Part shown: piece after piece, positions 45,892-54,105 of the stretch
Layout: each line of letters opens with the position of its first letter
Numbering within the stretch: position 1 is the first letter of the stretch
Assembly: GCF_003337735.1 (NCBI RefSeq)
Contig: NZ_QPJY01000012.1
Span: 1-64,000, forward strand
DNA from: Thioalbus denitrificans
GTDB lineage: Bacteria; Pseudomonadota; Gammaproteobacteria; DSM-26407
Direction: 5' to 3'
Length of the DNA: 64,000 nucleotides
Notes under the pieces: generated by a model
The model's input: only the letters and a program-made list of their open reading frames with translations
Told to the model about the DNA's origin: nothing
Database searches by the model: none
Translations under genes and position numbers: made by a program

Positions 45892-47484
45892 TTACCCGGC
45901 CTCGGAGACCGGCGCTGGACGATTCGCCCCGGTGCGGGTCAGGAGTGCGAACTCCATGCTGTCGGAGAGCGCCCGCCAGCTCGCCTCGATGATGTTGGGG
46001 CTGGCGCCCACCGTGGTCCAGCCGCGCTCCCCGTCGTGGAAATCGATGAGCACGCGGGTGGTGGCCGCGGTGCCCTTGTCGCTGTCCAGGATGCGCACCT
46101 TGTAGTCGGTGAGCCGGACCGTGGCCAGCTCCGGATAGACGTCGCACAGCGCCTTGCTCAGGGCATGGGCCAGGGCGTCCACCGGACCGTTGCCCTCGGC
46201 GGCGGTGAGCTTGAGCGCCCCCTCGATGCGCACCTTCACCGTGGCCTCGGAGAGCAGCCCGCGGCCGTGGCGCTGCTCGGTGAGCACCATGAAGTCGACC
46301 AGCTCGAAGGGCGGGGTGTAGTCGCGGCTCACCCGGTAGAGCATCAGGTCCACCGATGCCTCGGCCGCCTCGAAGGTGAAGCCCTCGTGCTCCAGTCGCT
46401 TGATCTGGTGCAGCACCCGCTGGGCGTCCTCGCGGTTGATCTCCAGCCCCCGGGAGCGGGCCTGGTAGACCAGGTTGCCGCGGCCGGAGAGCTCCGAGAC
46501 CACCGCACGGGTTTCGTTGCCCACCCGCTCCGGGTCGATGTGCTGGTAGGTGTCCACCGCCTTGAGCACCGCGGCCACGTGGATTCCACCCTTGTGGGCG
46601 AAGGCGCTGGCGCCCACGTAGGGCGCGTGGCTGTCGTGCTTGAGGTTGGCCAGCTCGGCGGCGAAGCGCGACAGGGTGGTGAGTCCGCGCAGCTGCTCGG
46701 CGCTCACCACCTGCAGCCCCATCTTCAGCTGCAGGTTGGGGATGATGGTGGTGAGGTTGGCGTTGCCGACCCGCTCGCCGTAGCCGTTCAGGGTGCCCTG
46801 CACCTGGGTGCAGCCGGCGCGCACCGCCGCCAGGGTGTTGGCCACCGCGCAGCCGCTGTCGTTGTGGACGTGGATGCCCAGCGGGACGCGGGTGCGGGCG
46901 CGCACCTCGGCCACGACCGACTCCACCTCCCAGGGCAGCGCGCCGCCGTTGGTCTCGCACAGCACCAGCGCGTCGGCCCCCGCCTCCTCGGCCGCCAGCA
47001 GCACCGCCAGGGCATAGGCGGGATTGGCCTTGTAGCCGTCGAAGAAGTGCTCGGCGTCCAGGAACACCTCCCTCCCCCGGGCCTTCATGTAGGCGACGCT
47101 GTCGCGCACCATGGCGAGGTTCTCCTCGCGGGTGGTGTCGAGCACGGCGTCCACGTGGTAGTCCCAGCTCTTGGCCACCAGCGTCACCACCGGGGTCTCG
47201 GCATCCAGCAGGGCCTGCAGGTTGGCATCGTCCTCGCAGCGGCCGTGCTTGCGCCGGGTGCTGCCGAAGGCGGCCACCTTCGCCTGCCTCAGCCCCAGGC
47301 TGCGGACCCGCGTGAAGAACTCGGCATCCTTGGGATTCGAGCCCGGCCACCCGCCCTCGATGTAGTGAACGCCGAACTCGTCGAGCCTCCGGGCCAGGGT
47401 GAGCTTGTCGTCGCACGAGAGCGAGATCTCCTCGCCCTGGGTGCCGTCGCGAAGGGTGGTGTCATAGATGAAGATGCGGGACAT
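45892..47484 (-). CDS. cimA: (R)-citramalate synthase
   Basis: A 530-residue LeuA-like enzyme that condenses acetyl-CoA with pyruvate to citramalate, the first step of threonine-independent isoleucine synthesis. The TIM barrel shows YDTTLRDGTQGEEIS and HVHNDSGCAVANTLAA; the C-terminal LeuA dimer/regulatory domain starts near residue 390. The opening phrase and length separate CimA from isopropylmalate and homocitrate synthases. AAGG precedes the ATG giving MSRIFIYD; an upstream ATG lacks a ribosome-binding site. Confidence 0.9.
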   Translation of the reverse strand: MSRIFIYDTTLRDGTQGEEISLSCDDKLTLARRLDEFGVHYIEGGWPGSNPKDAEFFTRVRSLGLRQAKVAAFGSTRRKHGRCEDDANLQALLDAETPVVTLVAKSWDYHVDAVLDTTREENLAMVRDSVAYMKARGREVFLDAEHFFDGYKANPAYALAVLLAAEEAGADALVLCETNGGALPWEVESVVAEVRARTRVPLGIHVHNDSGCAVANTLAAVRAGCTQVQGTLNGYGERVGNANLTTIIPNLQLKMGLQVVSAEQLRGLTTLSRFAAELANLKHDSHAPYVGASAFAHKGGIHVAAVLKAVDTYQHIDPERVGNETRAVVSELSGRGNLVYQARSRGLEINREDAQRVLHQIKRLEHEGFTFEAAEASVDLMLYRVSRDYTPPFELVDFMVLTEQRHGRGLLSEATVKVRIEGALKLTAAEGNGPVDALAHALSKALCDVYPELATVRLTDYKVRILDSDKGTAATTRVLIDFHDGERGWTTVGASPNIIEASWRALSDSMEFALLTRTGANRPAPVSEAG

Positions 47485-47636
47485 GATCGCCTTGCTGATG
47501 GTATCCATAAGAAAGATTTATATTCTGACAGCGAACCCCACCCCGTTGCCAGCACTTGTCCGCCCCCCCTGCCCGTGAGCGTCCCGAGCGGATAAACTTG
47601 TGCCCCGATTCTTCCAGCCCGGCACGGGATGCGAAC

Positions 47637-48200
47637 ATGAAAGCCACTGAACTCAGGAAAGGCATGGTCATCCAGATGGACGGCCGCAACGTGGTGGTCA
47701 AGGACGTCCAGGTCCAGACCGCCTCCTCCCGCAGCGGCAACACCCTCTACAAGGTGCGCGGCCGCGACGTGGTCTCGAAGCAGAAGTTCGAGGCCAGCTT
47801 CAAGGGCGACGAGTGGGTGCAGACGGTGGACTTCGAGCGCCGCCCGGTGCAGTACCTCTACCGGGACGCCGACGGCTGCACCTTCATGGATCGGGAGAGC
47901 TACGAGCAGTACACCTTCGACAGCGAGGCGCTGGAGGAGGAGCTGCTCTACCTCGGCGAGAACCTGGAGGGCATCTACGCCCTGGTGGCGGACGGCATGC
48001 CGCTCGGCATCGAGCTGCCGGCCACGGTCGTGCTGGAGATCACCGAAACGGCCCCGGCGATGAAGGCCGCCTCCGCCTCCGCCCGCAGCAAGCCCGCCAC
48101 TCTCAACACCGGGCTGGTGGTCCAGGTGCCGGAGTACCTCGCCCAGGGAGAGGCCATCAAGGTCAACACCCTGACCGGCGAGTTCATGTCCCGCGCCTGA
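47637..48200 (+). CDS. efpL: Elongation factor P-like protein EfpL (YeiP)
   Basis: A 187-residue EF-P paralogue that relieves ribosome stalling. The three-domain fold is clear; in the tip loop the sequence TASSRSGNTLYKVRGRD has Arg where EF-P has the modified Lys, as in the YeiP/EfpL branch, and VVLEITET lies in the OB domain. It diverges from cimA across about 150 bp. Confidence 0.9.
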   Translation: MKATELRKGMVIQMDGRNVVVKDVQVQTASSRSGNTLYKVRGRDVVSKQKFEASFKGDEWVQTVDFERRPVQYLYRDADGCTFMDRESYEQYTFDSEALEEELLYLGENLEGIYALVADGMPLGIELPATVVLEITETAPAMKAASASARSKPATLNTGLVVQVPEYLAQGEAIKVNTLTGEFMSRA

Positions 48201-48547
48201 GCCCGGCGCCCGCGTCGTCCAATCCTGTTCGTTGCCCCGGCCTGCCGCCGTGACCACGGCGCCGGGATGGAGTTGAAGCGGGATTCGAAAGGGGAGGAAG
48301 GTAGCCGGCCGGGGTAGGCAATCCGGGCGGGAGTGGCAGGCTGCTCAAACCTGTTGGACCCGGACCGCCCGCCTGGCGAACCCGCGCGCGCTCGGGTGCA
48401 CCACCGCACGCGCGCGTTGCGTGGTCCGCCAACCCCGGCCGGCTGTCCTGATTCTACCCCTGCCGGGGAGGTGAAAATATCGGGCTGCGGCGAAGCGTGA
48501 ACCCGGTCACACTTTTTAACCGGGCTGAAGCACCGGAACGCCGCTCC
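48201..48547. other. 347-bp gene-free stretch between efpL and the DsrC-like gene
   Basis: No gene is seen. It holds GC-rich dyads around 48386-48420 (CGCGCGC repeats flanking GGGTGCACCACCGCAC) and, near 48510-48530, CCCGGT and ACCGGG separated by a T-rich loop, which could be a weak terminator for the leftward DsrC-like gene. Confidence 0.45.
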
Positions 48548-48910
48548 CTACTTCACCGTACCGCCGGCGGGACTCACGCTGCCGGACGGGGCATCCAGTC
48601 CGGCGACGCGGCAGCCCTGGGCGATGGGGCCGCCGGGGAACAGGGTATAGAGGTACTTCATCCCCCCCTCGGCGTGGAACCGCTCGTCCAGCGCGTCGTG
48701 GACCTCCCGGGCGTTGATGCTCTCGTGCCTGGCGAAGTAGGCCTGCAGGGCGCGCACCGCATCCCAGTGGGTTTCGGTGAGGGTCAGTCCCTCGCGGGCC
48801 GCCTCCTCCATCGCCGTCTCCCGGGTCCAGAACTCCGGGGCGTGGGGGAAATCCGGGTCGCGGTCGAACTCCAGCCCCGGATGCAGCACTTCGTTCATGG
48901 TATCCGGCAT
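48548..48910 (-). CDS. DsrC/TusE-family sulfur relay protein lacking the C-terminal cysteine
   Basis: A 120-residue protein. The end of the fold, KYLYTLFPGGPIAQGC followed by RVAGLDAPSGSV, aligns with DsrC. Cys100 corresponds to the DsrC cysteine 11 residues before the end-motif cysteine, but the usual C-terminal Cys is Ser111, and nine further residues follow. It therefore cannot form the intramolecular disulfide or trisulfide of true DsrC, and TusE has the opposite pattern. A regulatory or binding role is more likely than sulfur transfer. GGGAGGA precedes the ATG by eight bases. Confidence 0.82.
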   Translation of the reverse strand: MPDTMNEVLHPGLEFDRDPDFPHAPEFWTRETAMEEAAREGLTLTETHWDAVRALQAYFARHESINAREVHDALDERFHAEGGMKYLYTLFPGGPIAQGCRVAGLDAPSGSVSPAGGTVK

Positions 48911-49013
48911 GTCCTCGATCCTCCCTGTTCTGGTCGGTTTCGTTGAGACGCATACATACGAACACTATAGAACACCGGCAAGACCGCGGTCGTGGCTAGC
49001 CGCCCGGCCGCTC

Positions 49014-49406
49014 TCAGAACTGCCGGGTCCGCAGCATCACCAGGGTGCAGCCGTGGATGAAGGGAATCTCCAGCGACTGCAGCCGCGCCTCCAGCTCGGC
49101 GGACTCGGTGCCGGGATTGAAGATCACCCGTCCCGGCCTGAGCGCCACGATGTCATCGATGAGCGGCCGGCTGCGCTCGGGACCGACATAGAGGGTGAGG
49201 GTGTCCACCGGCCCCTCCACCGCCTCCAGGGAGGGGGCCGCATGCAGCCCCTCGATGTCGGTGAACCGGGGATGCACGGGCACCACCCGGTAGCCGTGCT
49301 CCTTGAGCAGGCGCACCGCCTGGTTGGAATAGCGCGCCGGCTTCGGGCTGGCGCCCAGCACGACGACGGTATGATCATGATGGAGTGCGTGGCCGGTGTC
49401 GAACAT
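49014..49406 (-). CDS. CoA-binding domain protein (YccU-like)
   Basis: A 130-residue Rossmann-like CoA-binding protein. VVVLGASPKPARYSNQAVRLL, GYRVVPVHP, LYVGPERS and VIFNPGTES match the small CoA-binding family. Function unknown. It lies 100 bp upstream of the DsrC-like gene on the same strand. Confidence 0.88.
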   Translation of the reverse strand: MFDTGHALHHDHTVVVLGASPKPARYSNQAVRLLKEHGYRVVPVHPRFTDIEGLHAAPSLEAVEGPVDTLTLYVGPERSRPLIDDIVALRPGRVIFNPGTESAELEARLQSLEIPFIHGCTLVMLRTRQF

Positions 49407-49478
49407 GTCAATGTCTGCCTCTGCAGAGGGGCCCTCGAGCCCCTGAACCCGGGAACTGACCCGGCAGGGTAAACGGAA

Positions 49479-50387
49479 TCAGCGGCCCCGCACCAGCCCC
49501 GTGCCCGCGTAGAAATCGACGATGTAGCTCCAGGCCTCCTCGGCCGTCTCCACGAACCGGAACAGGTCGAGATCCCCGGCGTCGACGGTCCCCTCCTCCA
49601 CCATCGCCTCGAAGTCGATGATGCGGTCCCAGTAGGCCTTGCCGAACAGCAGCACCGGTACGGGCTTCACCTTCCGGGTCTGGATCAGGGTGAGGGTCTC
49701 GAACAGCTCGTCCAGGGTGCCGAATCCGCCCGGGAAGGCCACCAGCGCCTTGGCGCGCAGCAGGAAGTGCAGCTTGCGCATGGCGAAGTAGTGGAACTGG
49801 AAGCTCAGCTCCGGGGTGATGTAGGGATTGGGATTCTGCTCGTGGGGCAGGACGATGTTCAGACCGATGCTCCGGCCGTTGGCATCGAAGGCGCCGCGGT
49901 TGGCCGCCTCCATGATGCCCGGCCCGCCGCCGGTGATCACCACCAGCTCGCAGCGGCCGGGGCACTGGCCGTCGGAGGTGATCATGTGGCCGAGCTTGCG
50001 CGCCTCGTCGTAGTAGGCGCTCTTGGCCAGGATGCTGCGGGCCACGCGCACCGCCCGCTCCGCCGCCGGGTCGCCGGGAGCGGCGCGCAGGCGCGCCTCG
50101 GCCGCCTCCAGGTCGCGGCAGGCGCGCTCCTCCTCGGGGATGCGGGCGCTGCCGAAGATGACGATGGTGGACTTGATGCCGTAGTCCTGCTGCATCAGCT
50201 CCGGCTTCAGCAGCTCCAGCTGCATGCGCACCGGCCGCAGCTCCTCGCGCAGGAGGAACTCGTGGTCGGCGAAGGCCAGCCGGTAGGAGGGTGACCGGGT
50301 CTGCGGCGTCTCCACCGGGTGGGAGGCGATGCGATCGTCCTCCTCGGCGGTGGGGAACGCCGGGTTCGGATGCTTCAGATCGGTCAT
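49479..50387 (-). CDS. LOG family Rossmann protein (TIGR00730-like)
   Basis: A 302-residue protein with the LOG signatures GGGPGIMEAANRGAF and FPGGFGTLDELFE, the latter carrying the nucleotide-processing residues. Family members release cytokinin bases from nucleotides or act as nucleotide phosphoribohydrolases. The N-terminal ~80 residues and the helical insertion before the core are typical of the longer bacterial branch. Confidence 0.88.
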   Translation of the reverse strand: MTDLKHPNPAFPTAEEDDRIASHPVETPQTRSPSYRLAFADHEFLLREELRPVRMQLELLKPELMQQDYGIKSTIVIFGSARIPEEERACRDLEAAEARLRAAPGDPAAERAVRVARSILAKSAYYDEARKLGHMITSDGQCPGRCELVVITGGGPGIMEAANRGAFDANGRSIGLNIVLPHEQNPNPYITPELSFQFHYFAMRKLHFLLRAKALVAFPGGFGTLDELFETLTLIQTRKVKPVPVLLFGKAYWDRIIDFEAMVEEGTVDAGDLDLFRFVETAEEAWSYIVDFYAGTGLVRGR

Positions 50388-50583
50388 GGGGGAATCTCTC
50401 CTCTGGTTCTCGGCGGCCATTGAACGGGCGGACAGGATGGGGTGCGCGGCTCGATTCTACCAGCCGCGCCCGGCCCGCAGGCCGTGCTTTTCGTTGTTCT
50501 GATACCTTTAGATGGCCTGCCGGCAACGGAGGTTCATTCATTGGCCGTTCCGGACAATCCGCGCGGGATTGCCGGAGCCGCCC

Positions 50584-51330
50584 TCAACCCGCGGCCACGT
50601 CCCAGGCCAGTTTCAGTCCGGTCACGAACAGCAGCGCGTAGCAGACCTGGTAGAACAGCCGCACCGGTATGCGCGAATGGAGCCACACGCCCAGCGCGAT
50701 GCCCAGGGCGCCGAGCGGCAGCAGCACCAGCGAGGTGAGCAGGTTGCCGGCGTGGAACTGGCCGAGCCAGGCGTAGGGGATGAGCTTGACGTAGTTGACC
50801 ACGATGAAGAAGACCACCGAGGTGCCCACGTAGACGGTCTTGTCCAGCCGGCGGGAGAGCAGGTAGACGTTCACCGGTGGCCCGCCGGCGTGGGCCACGA
50901 AGCTGGTGAAGCCCGCCAGCGCGCCCCAGAAGCCGCCGGAGACGGCGTCGGGGCCGCGTCCGCCGCTGAGCCGGGGGCGGAACCAGAAGTCGAGGGTGAA
51001 GAGGATGGCGATAAGCGCCACCATGAGCCTGATGAAGCGTTCGTCGATGAAGCGGAAGGTGAAGGCGGCGAGCGCGATGCCCGCGACCGCCGCGGGCAGC
51101 AAAACCTTCAGGTGCCCCCCGTCCCAGCGCCCGCGGTAGTGCCAGACGCTGAGAATATCCATGAAGCAGAGGATGGGGAGCATCACCGCCGCGGCCTGCA
51201 CCGGCGGGATCACCAGCGCCAGGATGGGCACCGCCATCACCCCCAGCCCGCCCCCCAGCCCCCCTTTAGAGGTGCCGGTGATGAGCACCGCGACGACCGC
51301 GGCGGCATAGAACCAGGGATCGGTGATCAA
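50584..51330 (-). CDS. TauE/SafE (TSUP) family membrane exporter
   Basis: A 248-residue protein with eight hydrophobic helices and the two family motifs GTSKGGLGGGLGVM and FTSFVAHAGGPPVNVYLL. Members export or import sulfite, sulfoacetate or other organosulfur anions. In a sulfur oxidiser a sulfite or thiosulfate role is attractive but not shown. Its upstream side ends in the repeat cluster at 51346. Confidence 0.88.
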   Translation of the reverse strand: MITDPWFYAAAVVAVLITGTSKGGLGGGLGVMAVPILALVIPPVQAAAVMLPILCFMDILSVWHYRGRWDGGHLKVLLPAAVAGIALAAFTFRFIDERFIRLMVALIAILFTLDFWFRPRLSGGRGPDAVSGGFWGALAGFTSFVAHAGGPPVNVYLLSRRLDKTVYVGTSVVFFIVVNYVKLIPYAWLGQFHAGNLLTSLVLLPLGALGIALGVWLHSRIPVRLFYQVCYALLFVTGLKLAWDVAAG

Positions 51331-51345
51331 GGGTCGTTGATTTTC

Positions 51346-51515
51346 CGGTCAACCACGAAGGACACGAAGAACCGTGTTCAGTGTTCAGTGTTCAGTGTTC
51401 AGTGTTCAGTGCATGATCTCCCGGTCTCCGTGGCGCAGGGTAGCTGCCGGCGGTCGCTGATCCGTGAAATCTCTTCGTGGTGGTTGCTTCGTGTCCTTCG
51501 TGCCTTCGTGGTGAA
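51346..51515. repeat. Inverted acgaagg repeats enclosing a GTGTTCA heptamer array
   Basis: Left arm 51346-51373 (ccggtcaaccacgaaggacacgaagaacc) and right arm 51472-51515 (tcttcgtggtggttgcttcg and on to ccttcgtggtgaa) are reverse complements of one family. Inside the left side lie five perfect GTGTTCA units (51374-51408). About 60 bp of unique DNA remain in the centre. The cluster fills the space between the TSUP and first CitE-like genes. Confidence 0.85.
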
Positions 51516-51565
51516 TCCGGAAAGGCGGCCGCACACCCTGGCCGCCCTTCCGGTCCGTCGCGCCC

Positions 51566-52558
51566 TCAGGCGAAGAAGCGCCGCTCGGCCTCGGCCGGCA
51601 TCGGGATGCCGGTGACCCGGGCCTTGCGCAGCAGATCCCAGAAGTAGCGGTAGGTGGCGCGGTCGTGGAGCTCGCCCTTGTACTGGATCGGGCCCCAGGA
51701 GACATCCTGGGCCGCCATCAGGATGTTGGCCGCGTCCTCCACCTCGCCGTAGTCGGGCTTCATGGCGTCCACGATGGGCTGGATCTGCGCCGGGTAGATG
51801 CTCCACATGCGCATGAAGCCGAACTCGTTGCGGGCGCGGGAGGCGTCCTGGTAGGTGGTGTAGGGGTTCTTGAGGTCCAGGGTCACGTTGTGGGCGGGCA
51901 CCACGCCGTTGGCGAGCGCCGCGGCCACCACCTCGGCCTTGGCCCGCCGCAGCAGCTCGTGGTCGAACTGACCGGGGCTGCGCATGGCGGCGGCGGGAAT
52001 GGCGCCATGGTGGCCGGAGACGAAGTCCATGAGGCCGAAATCGAGCACCTGCACCCAGGGGGTGGCGGCGATGGCCTGCACGTCGCGCAGCGCGCCGTGG
52101 GTCTCGATCAGCGCGTGCAGCGGGATTTCGCGCTTGATGCCGTTGCGGGCGGCCACCGCCTGGATGTACTCCACCATCTCGCGCAGGTGGTTGACGTCGG
52201 TGGTCTTGGGGATGGTGATGTAGGCGGTCACCTCGCCGAGCCCCTCCACCAGGATGTCCACGTCCTGCTTCCAGGCCGGGTGGCTGTAGTCGTGGATGCG
52301 CACGCCGGCCATCCTGAACTTGTTCCCGGCGCTGTTCTGCACCTGCACGATCATCTCGGCATGCTCGCGCTCCTTGCCCGCCGGGGCGCCGTCCTCGCAG
52401 TCGCAGGTGATGTCGAAGATGGGTCCGAGCTTCTCCTGCAGGGCCAGCGCCTTCTGGATCAGCTTCTCACTGCCGGCGAAGTGCTCGCAGGCGGCGATGA
52501 TGGGAAAGGGCTTCTCGCCGCCGAACAGGGCCTCACTGGGGTGTACCGCTTCGGTCAT
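51566..52558 (-). CDS. CitE/HpcH-type CoA-ester lyase 1
   Basis: A 330-residue HpcH/HpaI aldolase family protein. Predicted metal ligands Glu152 (HALIETHGAL) and Asp178 (DFGLMDFVSGHHG) and the CoA-contacting Arg87 are in place, so it should be an active lyase/aldolase on malyl-, beta-methylmalyl- or citramalyl-CoA. It diverges from a second lyase in the same cluster. The ATG giving MTEAVHPSEAL follows GGAGGAG by nine bases; its leader contains a 12-bp stem-loop. The precise substrate cannot be read from the sequence. Confidence 0.82.
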   Translation of the reverse strand: MTEAVHPSEALFGGEKPFPIIAACEHFAGSEKLIQKALALQEKLGPIFDITCDCEDGAPAGKEREHAEMIVQVQNSAGNKFRMAGVRIHDYSHPAWKQDVDILVEGLGEVTAYITIPKTTDVNHLREMVEYIQAVAARNGIKREIPLHALIETHGALRDVQAIAATPWVQVLDFGLMDFVSGHHGAIPAAAMRSPGQFDHELLRRAKAEVVAAALANGVVPAHNVTLDLKNPYTTYQDASRARNEFGFMRMWSIYPAQIQPIVDAMKPDYGEVEDAANILMAAQDVSWGPIQYKGELHDRATYRYFWDLLRKARVTGIPMPAEAERRFFA

Positions 52559-52983
52559 GATACGTGTCTCCTCCGCTCCGGGGGTTGCTCCCGGAATATC
52601 GATCCGAGCCGGCGCCACCGTCCCCTCGCGGGCGGTGGCGCCGGTGCCGGCAGGCTGAACGGTTTGATGCATAGCACAAAAAACCGGCTCAATGGAAGTC
52701 CCGCCGCGACTTTCCCGTGCCCCCGGGCGGGCCATCGCCTGCTCCGGGCCACACATATAACCAGTTGTTAATATTTCAATTAACCGACCGCCCAGCGCTT
52801 ACGCTTGCATCCGGGAGGGCGTTGGTCAATGATAACCGCTCCGCTGTTGCGATGCAGCATTTTCTTGACTACCATCCTCAGCTATCGAGGCAGGCAGGTG
52901 GGCGGCCTCCCCCGCGAACAACAACGACAGGGGCGGAGGAACAGCGTACCGCCTACACTGATGCGACACAGGGGAAGAATACG
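52559..52983. other. 425-bp divergent control region of the CoA-ester cluster
   Basis: No gene is supported. It contains the leader hairpin (52609-52644), an A+T-rich stretch at 52752-52785 with the small palindrome TAAC-CAGTT-GTTA, and a GGGGAAG ribosome-binding site for the rightward gene. Divergent promoters and a regulator site are expected here, but I cannot place them. Confidence 0.45.
52609..52644 (-). promoter_or_regulatory. 12-bp perfect stem-loop in the leader of CitE-like lyase 1
   Basis: CCGGCGCCACCG (52609-52620) and CGGTGGCGCCGG (52633-52644) pair perfectly around a 12-nt loop, about 50 nt before the start codon on the minus strand. There is no T-run. It could be an RNA switch-like hairpin, an attenuation element or a protein-binding palindrome. 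Confidence 0.6.
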
Positions 52984-54105
52984 ATGTACCAGACGGCGTA
53001 CCTCACCGACGTGACCGACGAGGCCGTTCTGGGCGATTTCTGGCCGGGCATACAGCTCTACTACCCGCCGGTGAAGTACTCCCCGGCGGCAGGCGTCTAC
53101 GAGGACCTCGAGACGGCCTCGCAGCGCATGAAGAAGCATGCCCACGCCACCAACGCCCACACGCTGCTGTTCGACCTGGAGGACGGCTGCCGGCAGAAGG
53201 CGCTGAGCCGCGAGCTGCTGCGCCAGGAGCTGCCGCAGTTCCCGCGCTCGGACGTGCAGATCGCCGTGCGCATCAACCCGTTCCGCACCGACGAGTACGA
53301 GAAGGACCTGGCCATGGTCCGCGATCTCGCCGATCACGTCGACGTGATCGTGCTGGCCAAGGCGGGCGAGGCCTACGGGGCCGCCGAGATCCGCGATCTC
53401 TCGGCCTGGCTCGAGGGCGTGAACAGCCGCATCACCATCCAACCCATCATCGAGCACCCCAAGTCGCTCAAGCTGGCCCCGGAGCTGATGCAGTACAGCA
53501 CGGTGAAACACGTGGTGTTCGGCATCCACGACTTCTCCAAGGCCATGGCCATCCACATCACCCCGGAGGGCTGGACCCAGGAGCTGAAGACCTACCTGGA
53601 CCTGCTGCTGTTCGAGGCGCGCATCCAGGGCAAGGGGGTAATCGGGGGCGTGGAGGTGCTCATCAACGAGACTCCCATGCCGGAGGATTTCGTGGAGATT
53701 CACGACGTGCGCCGCTGGCTCGACCTCCACGGCGAGACCGAGTCCCACGTGGTCTACCGCCACGCCTGCCACGAGGCGGCCATGGGGCTCACCGGCAAGC
53801 AGGTGATCCACCCCAACCACATCCACCTGTGCAAGGTGGCCTTCACCCCCGCGCCCAGCCAGGTCCAGCGCAACATCTCCATCCTGCGCGCGGCGGTGGA
53901 AGCCGACGCCCTGCTCGGCGGCGCCATTCGCTTCGAGGGCGAGATGCTCGACCCGCCCATGTTCGGCAAGGCCCTGCAGGGGCTGCTGCGGGCCCGGGCC
54001 CTGCGCGCGCTCAGCCAGGAGGACACCCAGTTCGCCCTGGACATCCTGAAGCAGCTGCCGATGCAGGTCATCCGGGAAAACTGGCCATACGGGACACTGC
54101 TCTGA
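52984..54105 (+). CDS. CitE/HpcH-type CoA-ester lyase 2
   Basis: A 373-residue HpcH/HpaI aldolase family protein with a complete site: the FDLEDG motif (63-68), Arg96 in VRINPF, Glu157 in PIIEHPKS and Asp183 in FGIHDFSKAM. The C-terminal ~80 residues are longer than in minimal CitE, as in malyl-CoA lyases. First gene of an apparent operon; its stop overlaps the acyl-CoA synthetase start (TGATG). Probable reaction: reversible Claisen cleavage of a malyl-CoA-type ester to glyoxylate plus acetyl- or propionyl-CoA. Confidence 0.8.
   Translation: MYQTAYLTDVTDEAVLGDFWPGIQLYYPPVKYSPAAGVYEDLETASQRMKKHAHATNAHTLLFDLEDGCRQKALSRELLRQELPQFPRSDVQIAVRINPFRTDEYEKDLAMVRDLADHVDVIVLAKAGEAYGAAEIRDLSAWLEGVNSRITIQPIIEHPKSLKLAPELMQYSTVKHVVFGIHDFSKAMAIHITPEGWTQELKTYLDLLLFEARIQGKGVIGGVEVLINETPMPEDFVEIHDVRRWLDLHGETESHVVYRHACHEAAMGLTGKQVIHPNHIHLCKVAFTPAPSQVQRNISILRAAVEADALLGGAIRFEGEMLDPPMFGKALQGLLRARALRALSQEDTQFALDILKQLPMQVIRENWPYGTLL

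Noticed and set aside
52864-52890. TTGACT as a -35 box for the rightward CoA-ester operon
   Set aside because: The only -10-like hexamer is about 11 bases away, too close.
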